From Paeniglutamicibacter sp. Y32M11 (GTDB taxonomy: Bacteria; Actinomycetota; Actinomycetes; Actinomycetales; Micrococcaceae): a DNA stretch of 64,000 bases. Made by a program: the position numbers and the translations under genes. The notes under the pieces are model-generated. The model saw only the letters and a list, made by a program, of their open reading frames with translations. It did no database searches and was not told the DNA's origin. This document shows, one piece after another, positions 8,637 through 17,693 of the stretch (within the stretch, counting starts at the first letter, position 1; each line of letters begins with the position of its first letter). The DNA is taken from positions 1,798,001 to 1,862,000 of the forward strand of contig NZ_CP079107.1 in NCBI RefSeq assembly GCF_019285735.1. Direction: 5' to 3'.

Positions 8637-10208
8637 GTGGCAGCCTTCATCGACCGAGTGGTCCTCCATGTCTCCGGTGGTACCGGTGGGCACGGCTGTG
8701 TCTCCATCAAACGAGAAAAATTCAAGCCGCTGGGTGGTCCAGACGGTGGCAGTGGCGGTGACGGTGGCAACGTGGTTTTGCGCGTAGACGCCCAGACCAC
8801 CACGCTGCTGTCCTACCACCACTCACCGCACCGCCACGCCGGAAACGGTGAAGGCGGCAAGGGCGATCTACGCCCGGGCAAAAACGGCGAATCGCTGGTC
8901 CTGCCGGTGCCCGAGGGCACCGTTGTCAAGACCCGCGACGGGGTAATCCTCGCTGACCTCATCGGCGATGGCACCGAATACGTTGTTGCCGCAGGTGGCC
9001 TCGGTGGCCTGGGCAACGCCGGACTTTCCAGCCAACGCCGCAAGGCGCCCGGCTTCGCCCTGTTGGGTACCCCGGGCACCGCCGCCGAGGTCGTCCTTGA
9101 ACTCAAGTCCGTTGCCGACGTAGCCCTAGTGGGCTACCCATCGGCCGGCAAGTCCTCGCTGATCGCCGCGCTCTCCGCAGCACGTCCGAAGATCGCCGAC
9201 TACCCGTTCACCACTCTGGTCCCGAACCTCGGTGTGGTTCAGGCCGGCGAAGTGCGTTACACCGTGGCGGATGTTCCGGGTTTGATCCCCGGCGCCTCAC
9301 AGGGTCGCGGCCTGGGTCTGGAATTCCTGCGCCACGTAGAACGCTGCGCAGCCCTGGTCCACGTGCTTGACTGCGGTGCCCTGGAAACCGATCGAGATCC
9401 CGTCTCGGACCTGGAGACCATCCAGGCCGAACTCGACGCCTACGAGGTTGACTCCTCCTTTGCCGGTGCCGACGGACAGATCATCCCGTTGAACGAACGC
9501 CCGCGTCTGGTGGCCCTGAACAAGGTCGACATGCCAGATGGCCGGGATATGGCCGAATTTGTGCGCCCGGAACTGGAGAAGCGTGGCTACCGCGTCTTCG
9601 AGGTCTCGGCCATGAGCCGCGAGGGATTGCGTGAGCTCTCCTTCGCCATGTCCGAACTGGTCACCGAGGCCCGCGCCAAGATCGAGGCAGCTCCGTTGCC
9701 CGTTGCCGTGGAGGTGCTGCGTCCGCGCGCCACCAAGGCCAGCAAGGCCGGGTTCGTGATCCGCAAGGAAGAGCGTAACCTCGAGCCGCTCTTCCGCGTC
9801 ATCGGCGAAAAGCCGGAGCGCTGGATCATGCAGACCGACTTCCGCAATGATGAGGCTGTGGGCTACCTGGCGGACCGCTTGGCCAAGCTGGGTGTTGAAA
9901 ACCAGCTGTACAAGCTGGGCGCACGTCCCGGCGATGCCGTGGTCATCGGCTCCGAGGTTGATGCAGTGGTCTTCGACTGGGAGCCGACGATGGCTGCCGG
10001 TGCCGAACTGCTCGGTTCACGCCGTGGTCAGGACGAGCGCCTGGCCGAATTTGGTGCCCGTCCCTCCCGTGAGGAGAAGAAGGCCCAGCACGAGGCACGT
10101 AAGGACGCGAAGAGTGCTGCCCGCGAGGACCTGGAAGCCGAACGCAAGGCCGGAATCTGGACGGAGTCCGTGAACTACAAGCACCAGCTACCTAAGGCAG
10201 GGGAGTAA
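8637..10208 (+). CDS. obg: Obg/CgtA GTPase
   Basis: 523 aa. Obg is a ribosome-associated GTPase needed for 50S assembly and stress control. The glycine-rich Obg fold spans residues 1-160 ([30 protein letters not shown]). The G domain starts with G1 GYPSAGKSS (166-174), then [20 protein letters not shown] and NKVDMPD. The C-terminal OCT domain (about 350-430) is followed by a charged tail. GTG at 8637 follows AGGAG. The ~90-residue Glu/Arg/Lys-rich tail is typical of actinobacterial Obg. proB begins 9 bp after the stop. Confidence 0.97.
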   Translation: MAAFIDRVVLHVSGGTGGHGCVSIKREKFKPLGGPDGGSGGDGGNVVLRVDAQTTTLLSYHHSPHRHAGNGEGGKGDLRPGKNGESLVLPVPEGTVVKTRDGVILADLIGDGTEYVVAAGGLGGLGNAGLSSQRRKAPGFALLGTPGTAAEVVLELKSVADVALVGYPSAGKSSLIAALSAARPKIADYPFTTLVPNLGVVQAGEVRYTVADVPGLIPGASQGRGLGLEFLRHVERCAALVHVLDCGALETDRDPVSDLETIQAELDAYEVDSSFAGADGQIIPLNERPRLVALNKVDMPDGRDMAEFVRPELEKRGYRVFEVSAMSREGLRELSFAMSELVTEARAKIEAAPLPVAVEVLRPRATKASKAGFVIRKEERNLEPLFRVIGEKPERWIMQTDFRNDEAVGYLADRLAKLGVENQLYKLGARPGDAVVIGSEVDAVVFDWEPTMAAGAELLGSRRGQDERLAEFGARPSREEKKAQHEARKDAKSAAREDLEAERKAGIWTESVNYKHQLPKAGE

Positions 10209-10217
10209 CCCAGCATC

Positions 10218-11357
10218 GTGAAAGCCACTAACCAGCCCTCGGGCATTACCCAGAGAACAGACCTGCCGCGTGCCTCACGCATCGTGGTAAAGGTCGGTTC
10301 CTCATCGCTCACCACCTTGTCCGGTGGCATCTCCGAGGAGGCGCTGAGCTCTCTGGTTGATCGCCTGGCTGCGGTGCACACATCGGGAATCGAGCTGATC
10401 CTCGTATCCTCCGGTGCCATTGCCGCAGGACTGGCTCCGCTGGATTTGGGACGTCGCCCAAGGGATCTTGCCACTCAGCAGGCCGCCGCCTCGGTGGGCC
10501 AAGGTCTGCTGATGGCCAGGTACACCCAAGCGTTTTCCGCCCATGGTGTGACGGTCGGACAGGTTCTGCTTTCCGCCGATGACCTGATCCGGCGTCGGCA
10601 GTACGCCAATGCGTTCCGCGCGTTGAACCGGCTACTGGCCCTGGGCGTGGTGCCCATCGTGAACGAAAACGACACGGTGGCCACCCACGAGATCCGTTTT
10701 GGTGACAATGATCGGCTCGCGGCCCTGGTGGCGCACCTGGTCAAGGCGGATGCCTTGGTGCTGCTCTCGGATGTTGATGCCGTGTATGACGCTCCGCCAA
10801 ATGCTGGGGGAGTGCGGGTGCCGCGCGTAGATCGCAGCGAAGACCTGGTCTCGGTGCGGGTTGGAAGCACCGGGGGAGCGGGGCTTGGCACCGGCGGCAT
10901 GGCCACCAAGATTGAGGCAGCCACCATGAGTGCGGAATCTGGTATTCCGGCGCTGGTGACCTCGACGGCCAACGCCGCCGCGGCACTGGCCGGTGAGGAC
11001 GTGGGAACCTGGTTCTCCGCCCGTGGTGTCCGCCGTTCCACCCGCATGCTGTGGCTGGCACACCTCGCCTCCACGCGCGGGCGGTTGGAGCTTGATGCCG
11101 GAGCCGTTCGGGCGATCAGTGCCGGGACCGCGTCGCTGCTGCCGGCGGGGATCATCGGTGTCAGCGGGTCCTTCGAGGCCGGAGATGCGGTGGAAATTTC
11201 CGATGCGGCCGGTGCGATCATCGCCCGCGGTCTGGTGAATTTCTCCTCCGCGGAACTTCCGCAGATGCTCGGTCGCACCACCCAGGACCTGGGCGAGGAC
11301 CTGGGGTCACAGTTTGAACGATCAGTCGTTCACGTTGATGATTTGGTGCTTGTCTAA
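10218..11357 (+). CDS. proB: Glutamate 5-kinase with PUA domain
   Basis: 379 aa. First step of proline synthesis: ATP-dependent phosphorylation of glutamate. The amino-acid-kinase domain shows RIVVKVGSSSLT, ILVSSGAIAAG, VPIVNENDTVA, FGDNDRLAALVA and the GTGGMATKIEAA nucleotide-binding stretch; the last ~95 residues form a PUA domain (GRLELDAGAVRAI, LLPAGIIGVSG). GTG at 10218 follows AGGGGAG. It lies immediately after obg, an arrangement common in Actinobacteria, and is separated from proA by a hairpin. Confidence 0.96.
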   Translation: MKATNQPSGITQRTDLPRASRIVVKVGSSSLTTLSGGISEEALSSLVDRLAAVHTSGIELILVSSGAIAAGLAPLDLGRRPRDLATQQAAASVGQGLLMARYTQAFSAHGVTVGQVLLSADDLIRRRQYANAFRALNRLLALGVVPIVNENDTVATHEIRFGDNDRLAALVAHLVKADALVLLSDVDAVYDAPPNAGGVRVPRVDRSEDLVSVRVGSTGGAGLGTGGMATKIEAATMSAESGIPALVTSTANAAAALAGEDVGTWFSARGVRRSTRMLWLAHLASTRGRLELDAGAVRAISAGTASLLPAGIIGVSGSFEAGDAVEISDAAGAIIARGLVNFSSAELPQMLGRTTQDLGEDLGSQFERSVVHVDDLVLV

Positions 11358-11374
11358 CATTTTTTCGTATCGCG

Positions 11375-11418
11375 ACGGCCCGCATACCCGATGTTGCTTA
11401 ACATAGGAGGCGGGCCGT
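11375..11418 (+). terminator. Hairpin between proB and proA
   Basis: A perfect 9-bp stem, ACGGCCCGC (11375-11383) with GCGGGCCGT (11410-11418), encloses an inner hairpin ATGTT-GCTT-AACAT. No good T run follows, so it may be a weak terminator or an attenuator before proA. Confidence 0.5.
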
Positions 11419-11431
11419 GGTGTATCCACCG

Positions 11432-11437
11432 TAGAAT
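11432..11437 (+). promoter_or_regulatory. Candidate -10 box for leaderless proA
   Basis: TAGAAT ends 8 nt before the proA ATG, and no ribosome binding site lies between, so transcription would begin at or next to the start codon. No clear -35 is visible. Confidence 0.5.
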
Positions 11438-11445
11438 GGCTAACC

Positions 11446-12765
11446 ATGAGCCAGAACACCAGCACAGCACAGAATTTCACCGACGTTACCGCACAAACCG
11501 GTGGTATTGAGGGTGCCACGGTGGCCGTGGGCAGACTGGCAGACCGGGCCCGCGCGGCTTCGCGCGTGCTGGCCCGAGCCGATAGGAATTGGAAGGATCG
11601 GGCACTGCTGGCCATCGCCGCGTCCCTGAACGCTCATCGTGCCGCGATCATCACGGCAAACGCCAAGGATTTAGAGGTCGGCCGGGCCAACGGGACCACC
11701 GATGCGCTCCTTGACCGGTTGAAGCTTAATGATTCCCGCGTTGATGCGCTGATCTCGGCCCTCGAGGAACTGGCAGGCTTGCCCGATCCGGTGGGTACGG
11801 TTTTACGGGGCCAGACCCTGCCCAACGGGTTGCGCCTGCGCCAGGTTCACGTGCCCATGGGCGTGATCGGTGCCATTTATGAGGCTCGTCCCAACGTCAC
11901 GGTGGACATCGCCGGGCTGGCGCTCAAGAGCGGAAACGCCGTGCTCTTGCGCGGTGGCAGTGCCGCGGCACATTCCAATGTGGCCTTGCTGGCGCTGATC
12001 CGTGATGCACTCGAATCGGTGGGCCTGCCCGCCGACGCCGTGGCTTCGGTTGATGCGTGGGGCCGCGATGGAGCCGACGCGATGATGGCCGCCCGCGGCA
12101 AGATCGACGTACTGATTCCGCGCGGTGGCCGCGAACTGATCCAGCGCGTGGTCAGTACCGCGAAGGTTCCGGTCATCGAGACCGGCGAGGGTAATGTGCA
12201 CATTTATCTGGATGAGTCGGCCGATGCTTCCATGGCGGCGCCGATCCTGCTGAACGCCAAAACTCAGCGCCCCTCGGTGTGCAATACCGTCGAGACCCTG
12301 CTGCTGCACGCCAACGCGAAGGCAGCCGGAGAGGTCTTGGCAGCCCTGCACAAGGCGGGAGTGCGCCTGCATGTTGACGCGCGGGCCAAGGTGTTCGCCG
12401 GTGCGATCCCGACCATCGATGCGCAGGAGTCCGATTGGGACACCGAGTACATGGATCTTGATCTGGCGGTGGCCGTGGTTGATGACCTCGATGGTGCCAT
12501 CGCTCACATCCGTCGACACAGTACCGGGCACACCGAAGCGATCCTGACCAATGATCTGGCCCACGCCGAACGCTTTATTGCCGAGGTTGATTCGGCTGCG
12601 GTCATCGTGAATGCCTCCACCCGCTTCACCGACGGCGGGCAACTGGGCCTCGGTGCTGAGGTCGGCATCTCAACGCAGAAGATGCACGCTCGGGGCCCGA
12701 TGGGCCTGCGCGAACTCACCACCACCAAGTGGATTGTGCAGGGCGATGGGCATGTTCGTTCGTAG
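11446..12765 (+). CDS. proA: Gamma-glutamyl phosphate reductase
   Basis: 439 aa. NADPH-dependent reduction of glutamyl-5-phosphate to the semialdehyde, second step of proline synthesis. GVIGAIYEARPNVTVD is the family signature; catalytic Cys279 sits in RPSVCNTVETLL; the C-terminal TDGGQLGLGAEVGISTQK and HARGPMGLRELTT are intact. The first ~25 residues (NTSTAQNFTDVTAQT) are an extra, poorly conserved extension. The start has a TAGAAT box 8 nt upstream and no ribosome binding site, so it may be leaderless and separately transcribed from proB. Confidence 0.96.
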   Translation: MSQNTSTAQNFTDVTAQTGGIEGATVAVGRLADRARAASRVLARADRNWKDRALLAIAASLNAHRAAIITANAKDLEVGRANGTTDALLDRLKLNDSRVDALISALEELAGLPDPVGTVLRGQTLPNGLRLRQVHVPMGVIGAIYEARPNVTVDIAGLALKSGNAVLLRGGSAAAHSNVALLALIRDALESVGLPADAVASVDAWGRDGADAMMAARGKIDVLIPRGGRELIQRVVSTAKVPVIETGEGNVHIYLDESADASMAAPILLNAKTQRPSVCNTVETLLLHANAKAAGEVLAALHKAGVRLHVDARAKVFAGAIPTIDAQESDWDTEYMDLDLAVAVVDDLDGAIAHIRRHSTGHTEAILTNDLAHAERFIAEVDSAAVIVNASTRFTDGGQLGLGAEVGISTQKMHARGPMGLRELTTTKWIVQGDGHVRS

Positions 12766-12868
12766 CCACGTGCCAAGGTGGGTACGATAGAAGGTAACAA
12801 GGCAAACAGCTAGATGACCGTGTCGGATGCCCCCGGGCATGCCGAACACATTAACACCCTGGAGAGAC

Positions 12869-13087
12869 ATGTTTACTCAGTCCCTAAACGCAGCCATTCT
12901 GGCATCCGAGAGCACCGGTATGTCGACCCAAACCCACGCGATCATCGTCGGTGGCTGCATCTTCTTGGGCTTCATGTTGCTGCTGCTGATCACCATGTCT
13001 TACACCAACGTTGGCAACCGCCACGAGATCAAGGCAGAGGCCGAAGACACGCACCGCACGCACACCAACAACCACGGCCATCACTAG
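12869..13087 (+). CDS. Small single-span membrane protein
   Basis: 72 aa with one hydrophobic helix (about residues 26-46, [20 protein letters not shown]), a polar N-terminus and a His/Thr-rich C-terminal tail ([11 protein letters not shown]). ATG at 12869 follows CTGGAGAG. Equivalent short membrane ORFs lie between proA and nadD in related Micrococcaceae as far as I recall; no function is known. The His-rich tail could bind metal, which is only a guess. It overlaps the longest reading of nadD. Confidence 0.6.
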   Translation: MFTQSLNAAILASESTGMSTQTHAIIVGGCIFLGFMLLLLITMSYTNVGNRHEIKAEAEDTHRTHTNNHGHH

Positions 13088-13721
13088 TCGTCTGACGGCC
13101 GAAAGAACGGACCGCCCATTTCGCCTTGGTGTGATGGGCGGGACATTCGATCCAATTCACCACGGCCACTTGGTGGCGGCGAGCGAAGTTGCTTCGGTAT
13201 TCGACCTTGATGAGGTTGTCTTTGTTCCCACCGGGGAACCGTGGCAGAAATCGGACCGCGACGTCGCCGAGGCCGAACATCGTTACCTGATGACGGTGAT
13301 TGCCACAGCGGCTAACCCACGTTTCACCGTCAGCCGAGTAGATATCGATCGTCCGGGTCCCACCTATACGATCGATACACTGCGGGATTTGCGGGCGCAA
13401 CGTCCGGACGCCGAATTGTTCTTCATCACCGGCGCCGACGCGATGGCTCAGATTCTGGGTTGGAAGGACGCCGAGGAACTGTGGTCGCTGGCCCATTTTG
13501 TGGGAGTCACCAGACCGGGTCACGAGTTGCCGGTGCTTGATCGCAGCGGTGTGTCGTTGATGGAAGTTCCCGCGATGTCGATCTCCTCGACGGATTGCCG
13601 GGAACGAGTACGCACTGGGCATCCGGTGTGGTATTTGGTACCGGACGGCGTGGTGCAGTACATCGGCAAGTACAGGCTGTATAACAACAAGAACAACGCA
13701 GTAAACAACGGCCAGGGTTAA
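13011..13721 (+). CDS. nadD: Nicotinate-nucleotide adenylyltransferase
   Basis: Converts NaMN and ATP to deamido-NAD in NAD synthesis. [20 protein letters not shown] is the nucleotidyltransferase HxGH signature; [22 protein letters not shown] and the [11 protein letters not shown] motif complete the family pattern. The start is unclear: the only canonical in-frame codons are TTG 13011, GTG 13131 and ATG 13134, and the last two would delete the first beta strand (FRLGV). I give 13011, although it overlaps the preceding gene by 77 bp and has no evident binding site. Confidence 0.85.
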   Translation: MATATRSRQRPKTRTARTPTTTAITSRLTAERTDRPFRLGVMGGTFDPIHHGHLVAASEVASVFDLDEVVFVPTGEPWQKSDRDVAEAEHRYLMTVIATAANPRFTVSRVDIDRPGPTYTIDTLRDLRAQRPDAELFFITGADAMAQILGWKDAEELWSLAHFVGVTRPGHELPVLDRSGVSLMEVPAMSISSTDCRERVRTGHPVWYLVPDGVVQYIGKYRLYNNKNNAVNNGQG

Positions 13722-13732
13722 CCGGGCCGGGA

Positions 13733-15394
13733 ATGGACAAGATGAGCGACGAGACCGGGCCCGCGCTCAGCAGGCGTGCCCTGCGGGAGGCGCGACGTGC
13801 CGAGGCCGAAGCCCAGCTTGCCAAGGATGCAACGGCACTGGGCGATCAGCAAGACGCTGCCGTCAAACCCAAGGCCGCCACCAATTCCGTTTCCGCGCCC
13901 AAGAGCCAACCGCCGGTGCCCACCAAGCCCGCGGCTCCGGCCAAGCCGGCAACGTCTGCAGCGGCTGCGCCTAAGGCTCAGGCCCAAACCAAGGCTCCGG
14001 CCGCTACGCCGGTGCAGAAGCCAGCCGCGGCACCCAAAGCTGCTGCAAAACCCGTCGCAGCCAAGCCCGCGGCCAAGGTCGAGCCGAAGCCGGCCGTGGT
14101 TAAGCCGGTTGCTGTCAAACCAGTTGTTCAGGCAGAGTCGAAGCCTGAGGTGGCGAAGCCGGTTGTCAAGACAGAGCCGAAGTCAGAGGCTGCCGTCGAG
14201 GCTGATCCAGAAGCCCCTTCGCGCAGTCGCCGTGCTGCTGCCGGAGAGGTTGACGCGCTATCGACGCGCACCGAACGTTCCTCGTTGCAGCGTGCCCGCG
14301 ACCGCGATGCGTTGCGTACTCGCCGTCGGCTTGAGGCCGAGGTATCGGAACTTTCGGTGAAAAACCCGGCCCCCGCAGAGGATCCAGCCCCGCTGACGCG
14401 TAAGCAGATGCGCCTGCAGACCTTGGGAGCCGCCAAAGACGCAGCCAAGCCGGGCAATTCCGAGCCCGAACCGCGTGCTGCCCAGATTCCGGCTCAACAA
14501 GCCAAGAATGCTGCACCGTCACCCGAGGCAAAGCCTGCCGTTGACCCGGCGGCTTCGGCCACCGACGCGGCCGCCGCACGGCTCAGCGTTGAAGAGGCAC
14601 TGGCCCTGCGTCGACGTTCAGGCGGCGCGGTGGGTATTGAGCCGTTGCTCTTGGCCCCCGAAGAAGATCTCGCGGAGGTCGATCTTGAGGTCCTGGCCCA
14701 GCAGCGTGAACTAGCTGCGCGAGCCGCCATCATTTCTCGTCGTGCCGCCGAGCGTCTTCGCCTTGAGGAAGAAAACACTCAGCGTGCCGGCTCTCGTCGT
14801 TCGGATCCCTTCACCGGGGCCATGAACCACCTGCGTGATGAAGAGATCGAGAAGAAACTGGTTAATACCGGTGTTTCCGGTCCCCTCACGCGAGGTTACA
14901 ACCTGGCGATGACCGACCAGGGAACCATCGTTGATTCCCTGAAGAACCCCGCGGCCCCTGCCGCAAAGACTCCGGCATCGGCGCCCGCAACGCCGAAGCC
15001 GATGACCCCGGCTGCGAAAGCCCCGGCGGTCACACCTGCGCAAAAGCCGAAGGCTGCTACTCCGGCCCCGGCACCGGCTCGTGACTCCACGTCACCAGCC
15101 GCTTCACCAGCTGCCGCAGCAGCACCGGCGCGGAAGGTCGCGGAGAAGTCCGCTACCGCCGCTCCGAAGGCGGTGGCAGTTCCCGATCCTGGGGATGCCA
15201 TGGCCGAGAATGTTGTCACTGCACCTGCCGGACCGCCTGTGCGTGCCGTGCGTGCTCAGGGGCTCGAACCCCTGGACGTGCAGACCGCGGGTATGCGCCG
15301 TGCCAACAACATGTATTTGATGGTCATCGCGGCTTTGTCCGTTGGAGGTGCGGCGCTTGTTGCCGGCCTCATTATGTTCCTGAACTCCATTTAG
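13733..15394 (+). CDS. Ala/Pro/Lys-rich C-terminally anchored membrane protein
   Basis: 553 aa. An Arg/Glu-rich start (SRRALREARRAEAEAQ) leads into long Ala-Pro-Lys repeats, more charged segments with coiled-coil character (residues 280-360), a second Ala/Pro repeat region, and one hydrophobic helix at the C-terminus (MYLMVIAALSVGGAALVAGL, then IMFLNSI), giving a tail-anchored layout. No enzyme domain is visible. It lies between nadD and rsfS, where Micrococcaceae commonly carry a variable low-complexity protein. ATG at 13742 (MSDETG) is an alternative start. Function unknown. Confidence 0.7.
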   Translation: MDKMSDETGPALSRRALREARRAEAEAQLAKDATALGDQQDAAVKPKAATNSVSAPKSQPPVPTKPAAPAKPATSAAAAPKAQAQTKAPAATPVQKPAAAPKAAAKPVAAKPAAKVEPKPAVVKPVAVKPVVQAESKPEVAKPVVKTEPKSEAAVEADPEAPSRSRRAAAGEVDALSTRTERSSLQRARDRDALRTRRRLEAEVSELSVKNPAPAEDPAPLTRKQMRLQTLGAAKDAAKPGNSEPEPRAAQIPAQQAKNAAPSPEAKPAVDPAASATDAAAARLSVEEALALRRRSGGAVGIEPLLLAPEEDLAEVDLEVLAQQRELAARAAIISRRAAERLRLEEENTQRAGSRRSDPFTGAMNHLRDEEIEKKLVNTGVSGPLTRGYNLAMTDQGTIVDSLKNPAAPAAKTPASAPATPKPMTPAAKAPAVTPAQKPKAATPAPAPARDSTSPAASPAAAAAPARKVAEKSATAAPKAVAVPDPGDAMAENVVTAPAGPPVRAVRAQGLEPLDVQTAGMRRANNMYLMVIAALSVGGAALVAGLIMFLNSI

Positions 15395-15435
15395 CGTCCA
15401 CATGCGACGCCCCCAATTACTCAAGGAGAACCCCT

Positions 15436-15849
15436 ATGAGCGCCCATGAACATTCCATCAACATGATCAAGACTGCCGCCCTCGCCGCGGCAGAAAAGCA
15501 GGCAGAGAACCTGGTTGCACTTGACGTTTCCGAACGCCTTGGTGTCACCGACGCCTTCCTGATCGCTTCGGCTGCCTCCGAGCGCCAGGTCAACTCCATC
15601 GTCGATGAGATCGAAGATGAAATTGATGCCAAGTTCGACGTGCGCCCGGTACGTCGCGAAGGCCGCGGCCAGGGCCGCTGGGTTCTGCTGGACTACTCGG
15701 ATGTTGTCATCCACGTTCAGCACAACGAAGACCGCGTCTTCTACGCTCTTGAGCGCCTCTGGGGCGACTGCCCGGTCATCGAATTGCCGACCACCGGCGA
15801 GCCGGCCACCGATATGTCGCACATCGAAACGCTTCCCGACGTCCTTTAA
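15436..15849 (+). CDS. rsfS: Ribosomal silencing factor RsfS
   Basis: 137 aa. RsfS binds uL14 on the 50S subunit and blocks subunit joining when nutrients are low. NLVALDVSERLGVTDAFLIA, SIVDEIEDEI, GRWVLLDYSDVVIHVQH and FYALERLWGDCPVIEL follow the family pattern throughout. CAAGGAG lies 9 nt before the ATG. Its position after nadD is conserved across bacteria. Confidence 0.95.
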   Translation: MSAHEHSINMIKTAALAAAEKQAENLVALDVSERLGVTDAFLIASAASERQVNSIVDEIEDEIDAKFDVRPVRREGRGQGRWVLLDYSDVVIHVQHNEDRVFYALERLWGDCPVIELPTTGEPATDMSHIETLPDVL

Positions 15850-15860
15850 CACCCTTCGAT

Positions 15861-15890
15861 TTGCACCACACGTTTTGTGTGGCCTATGAT
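15861..15890 (+). promoter_or_regulatory. Promoter of tRNA-Ala
   Basis: TTGCAC (15861-15866), an 18-nt spacer and TATGAT (15885-15890) give a near-consensus housekeeping promoter about 30 nt before the tRNA. The spacer contains an inverted repeat, CCACAC-GTTTT-GTGTGG (15866-15882), which may also act as a weak end for rsfS. Confidence 0.65.
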
Positions 15891-15922
15891 GGTTGAGTTG
15901 CCCGAAAGGGCGGCTCTCATTT

Positions 15923-15998
15923 GGGGGTATGGCGCAGTTGGTAGCGCGTCTGCATGGCATGCAGAAGGTCAGGGGTTCGAATCCCCTTACCTCCACCA
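15923..15998 (+). tRNA. tRNA-Ala (anticodon GGC)
   Basis: Cloverleaf read by eye: acceptor GGGGGTA with TACCTCC (one G-U), a D arm containing GCGCAGTTGGTAGCGC, anticodon stem TCTGC/GCAGA around loop ATGGCAT (anticodon GGC, decoding GCC and GCU), and T arm AGGGGTTCGAATCCCCT. The discriminator is A at 15995 and CCA is encoded (15996-15998). A promoter lies ~30 nt upstream and a hairpin terminator ~20 nt downstream. Confidence 0.95.
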
Positions 15999-16017
15999 AA
16001 ATTAAGAATATAGCTTA

Positions 16018-16050
16018 GGTCTCCGACTCCGGTCGGGGGCCTTTGCTGTT
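16018..16050 (+). terminator. Terminator after tRNA-Ala
   Basis: GGTCTCCGAC (16018-16027) pairs with GTCGGGGGCC (16032-16041, two wobble pairs) around a short loop, followed by TTTGCTGTTT. Confidence 0.75.
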
Positions 16051-16246
16051 TCCGCACGCAGAACCGCAATTGGGGCCCATCCGGGCTCTGGGTTATTCCC
16101 CTGACTCGCCAATATGCCCTCGAAGAACGTCAGCGACCGTAGCTGAATGCCGACAAGTCGAGATGGTCGGTTTGCGGATATTTCGTTGCTTTCGGAATCT
16201 CGAAGCTGGCATCGCTGTTGCCGTCACCTTCCGACAATGCCTGAAA

Positions 16247-16312
16247 CTTGTATGGATTGATACAAGCTCTAAACATTGTGCAGAATGATACAAGGCTGTA
16301 GTTTTGTATCAT
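16247..16312 (+). promoter_or_regulatory. Two-dyad operator over a leaderless promoter (satD-like gene)
   Basis: Dyad 1 is CTTGTAT-N6-ATACAAG (16247-16266). Dyad 2 is ATGATACAA-N10-TTGTATCAT (16285-16312) with perfect 9-bp arms; its last two bases are the start of the ATG. The dyad centres are 42 bp apart, about four helix turns. A possible -35 TTGTGC (16276-16281), 17-nt spacer and -10 TAGTTT (16299-16304) put transcription start at the ATG (16311), so a protein on dyad 2 would cover the promoter. The downstream protein has a C-terminal helix-turn-helix and is a candidate for binding here. Confidence 0.65.
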
Positions 16313-16916
16313 GATTGTCATCACCATTGATCAACGCAAGTCTCGCTCGGGGCCGGACAAGGTTGAATCCTTACTGAGTCGGCTAGCTAGCGACTACGAC
16401 GCGACGCGAGGTTTTGAAAGAACCGCGGGTGATGAGATTCAAGGGGTATTCGAGGACGGAACCGTCGCCGTCTTGTTGGCCCTTGACGTTGCACATACCG
16501 GGGAATGGAGTGTGGGAATCGGAGTCGGTTCCGTGCAAATTCCGCTGCCTCGGGAAACCCGTGCAGGGAGAGGCCCAGCCTTCGAATTTGCCCGCGATGC
16601 GGTCGAACGGGCAAAAAATACCAGTGGCTCCTTGGCGCTCTCTGGCCCCGGAAACGAAGCCGAACGGCTCGAGGCCGAATTGCAAATTCTCGCGTTGGTC
16701 AATGCGCGGCGGACCGAATCGTCGGCCGAAGCTGGCATATTGGTATCCAAGGGGCTGACTCAGCGGCAAGTCGCCGCCACCCTTGAGATCTCACAACAGG
16801 CCGTCTCGGCGCGCCTAGCCTCGGGCCTTTGGTACGAGGCCGCTAGGCTCGCGGACGTAGCGGGACGGGCATTGGACAGCTATTCGATGACAATGGACGA
16901 AGGGGGGCCTGCATGA
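16311..16916 (+). CDS. SatD-like protein with C-terminal helix-turn-helix
   Basis: 201 aa. The N-terminus (MIVITIDQRKSR, then GDEIQGVF around residue 43) resembles the SatD family, first named in Streptococcus and often next to a membrane gene. An HTH is seen near residues 146-175 (LTQRQVAATLEISQQAVSAR). No ribosome binding site precedes the ATG, and an operator-like dyad overlaps it, suggesting leaderless transcription and autoregulation. The stop overlaps the next ATG by 4 bp (ATGA). The family role is poorly known; phage or stress sensing is a guess. Confidence 0.7.
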   Translation: MIVITIDQRKSRSGPDKVESLLSRLASDYDATRGFERTAGDEIQGVFEDGTVAVLLALDVAHTGEWSVGIGVGSVQIPLPRETRAGRGPAFEFARDAVERAKNTSGSLALSGPGNEAERLEAELQILALVNARRTESSAEAGILVSKGLTQRQVAATLEISQQAVSARLASGLWYEAARLADVAGRALDSYSMTMDEGGPA

Positions 16917-17464
16917 ACTGGATTGCCTGGGTACTGCTGATACTTGTCATTCCCCTGGGCGCCCCACGTTACTTTGCCGATTCCGGCCTACGCTGGCCAC
17001 TCAAGCAGTCGACCACCAGCTACCTGCTTGTCTCCGTGCTGGCGCTGGCCGGGATCGCCGCGGCTATCGGTAGCCACCTTCCCGCTGCAGCTTCGATCCC
17101 GCATGAGCTGGTGATCGTGGCTAGTGTTGCCGCGGCAACACTAGGTGGAGGGCCCGTCACCGAGACGGTGTTCAGGCTTGCGGCATTCAAAGGTAAATTA
17201 GGGGCGCCCAATGCTTCAGAGGATGAGGGGCCGAGTCCGCTGCGTGGAGGAATGTGGATCGGGCTGCTGGAGCGTGCTGCTATAGCTTCGACGCTCTGGG
17301 CCTCATGGCCCGAGGGGCTAGCGGTGGTCCTTGCGGTCAAGGGGCTCGGTCGATTCTCGGAACTGAAGCAACATGCCGCCGCCGAGCAATTCATCCTGGG
17401 GACGTTTGTCAGTGTCTTGTGGGCTTGTGCAGCTGTCGGCGTCGGCAGAGTCATCGGTTTCTAG
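16913..17464 (+). CDS. Multi-pass membrane protein paired with SatD-like protein
   Basis: 183 aa with about five hydrophobic helices: 1-20, 38-60, 67-90, 118-150 and 157-183. GLLERAAIASTLWASWPEGLAVVLAVKGLGRF and EQFILGTFVSVLWACAAVGVG resemble the membrane half of proteins that accompany SatD-like genes (the DUF3307 neighbourhood in other bacteria). The Glu in LLER and the KGLGRF loop look conserved rather than random. It overlaps the SatD-like stop by 4 bp, so the two are translated together and probably act together. Confidence 0.6.
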   Translation: MNWIAWVLLILVIPLGAPRYFADSGLRWPLKQSTTSYLLVSVLALAGIAAAIGSHLPAAASIPHELVIVASVAAATLGGGPVTETVFRLAAFKGKLGAPNASEDEGPSPLRGGMWIGLLERAAIASTLWASWPEGLAVVLAVKGLGRFSELKQHAAAEQFILGTFVSVLWACAAVGVGRVIGF

Positions 17465-17680
17465 CCCACCGGTTGGTAATCCGTGGCCGCAGCGTGTGGA
17501 ATCTCTATGAATCATGACTGGCATTTAGCATCCTGTTCTCGTTCCCACTCTTTACCGGCCAAGCCGCGCTCCTGAACTGGGTTGTCGATGCGGTACCTGC
17601 ACGGTCTTGTTTTAGACCCATAGGAGACCCGAATCTGGGGCCCGACGGCGTTCCGGCCTCAGAGGGTAGACCCAACCCAC

Positions 17681-17686
17681 TAGAAT
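17681..17686 (+). promoter_or_regulatory. Candidate -10 box, leaderless YjdM-like gene
   Basis: TAGAAT is exactly 7 nt before the ATG at 17694, with no ribosome binding site between. No clear -35 is present. Confidence 0.5.
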
Positions 17687-17693
17687 GAGGCCT

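Noticed and set aside
15999-17464. Integration at tRNA-Ala (attachment site)
   Set aside because: The SatD pair lies behind the tRNA, but I found no repeat of the tRNA 3' end and no integrase.
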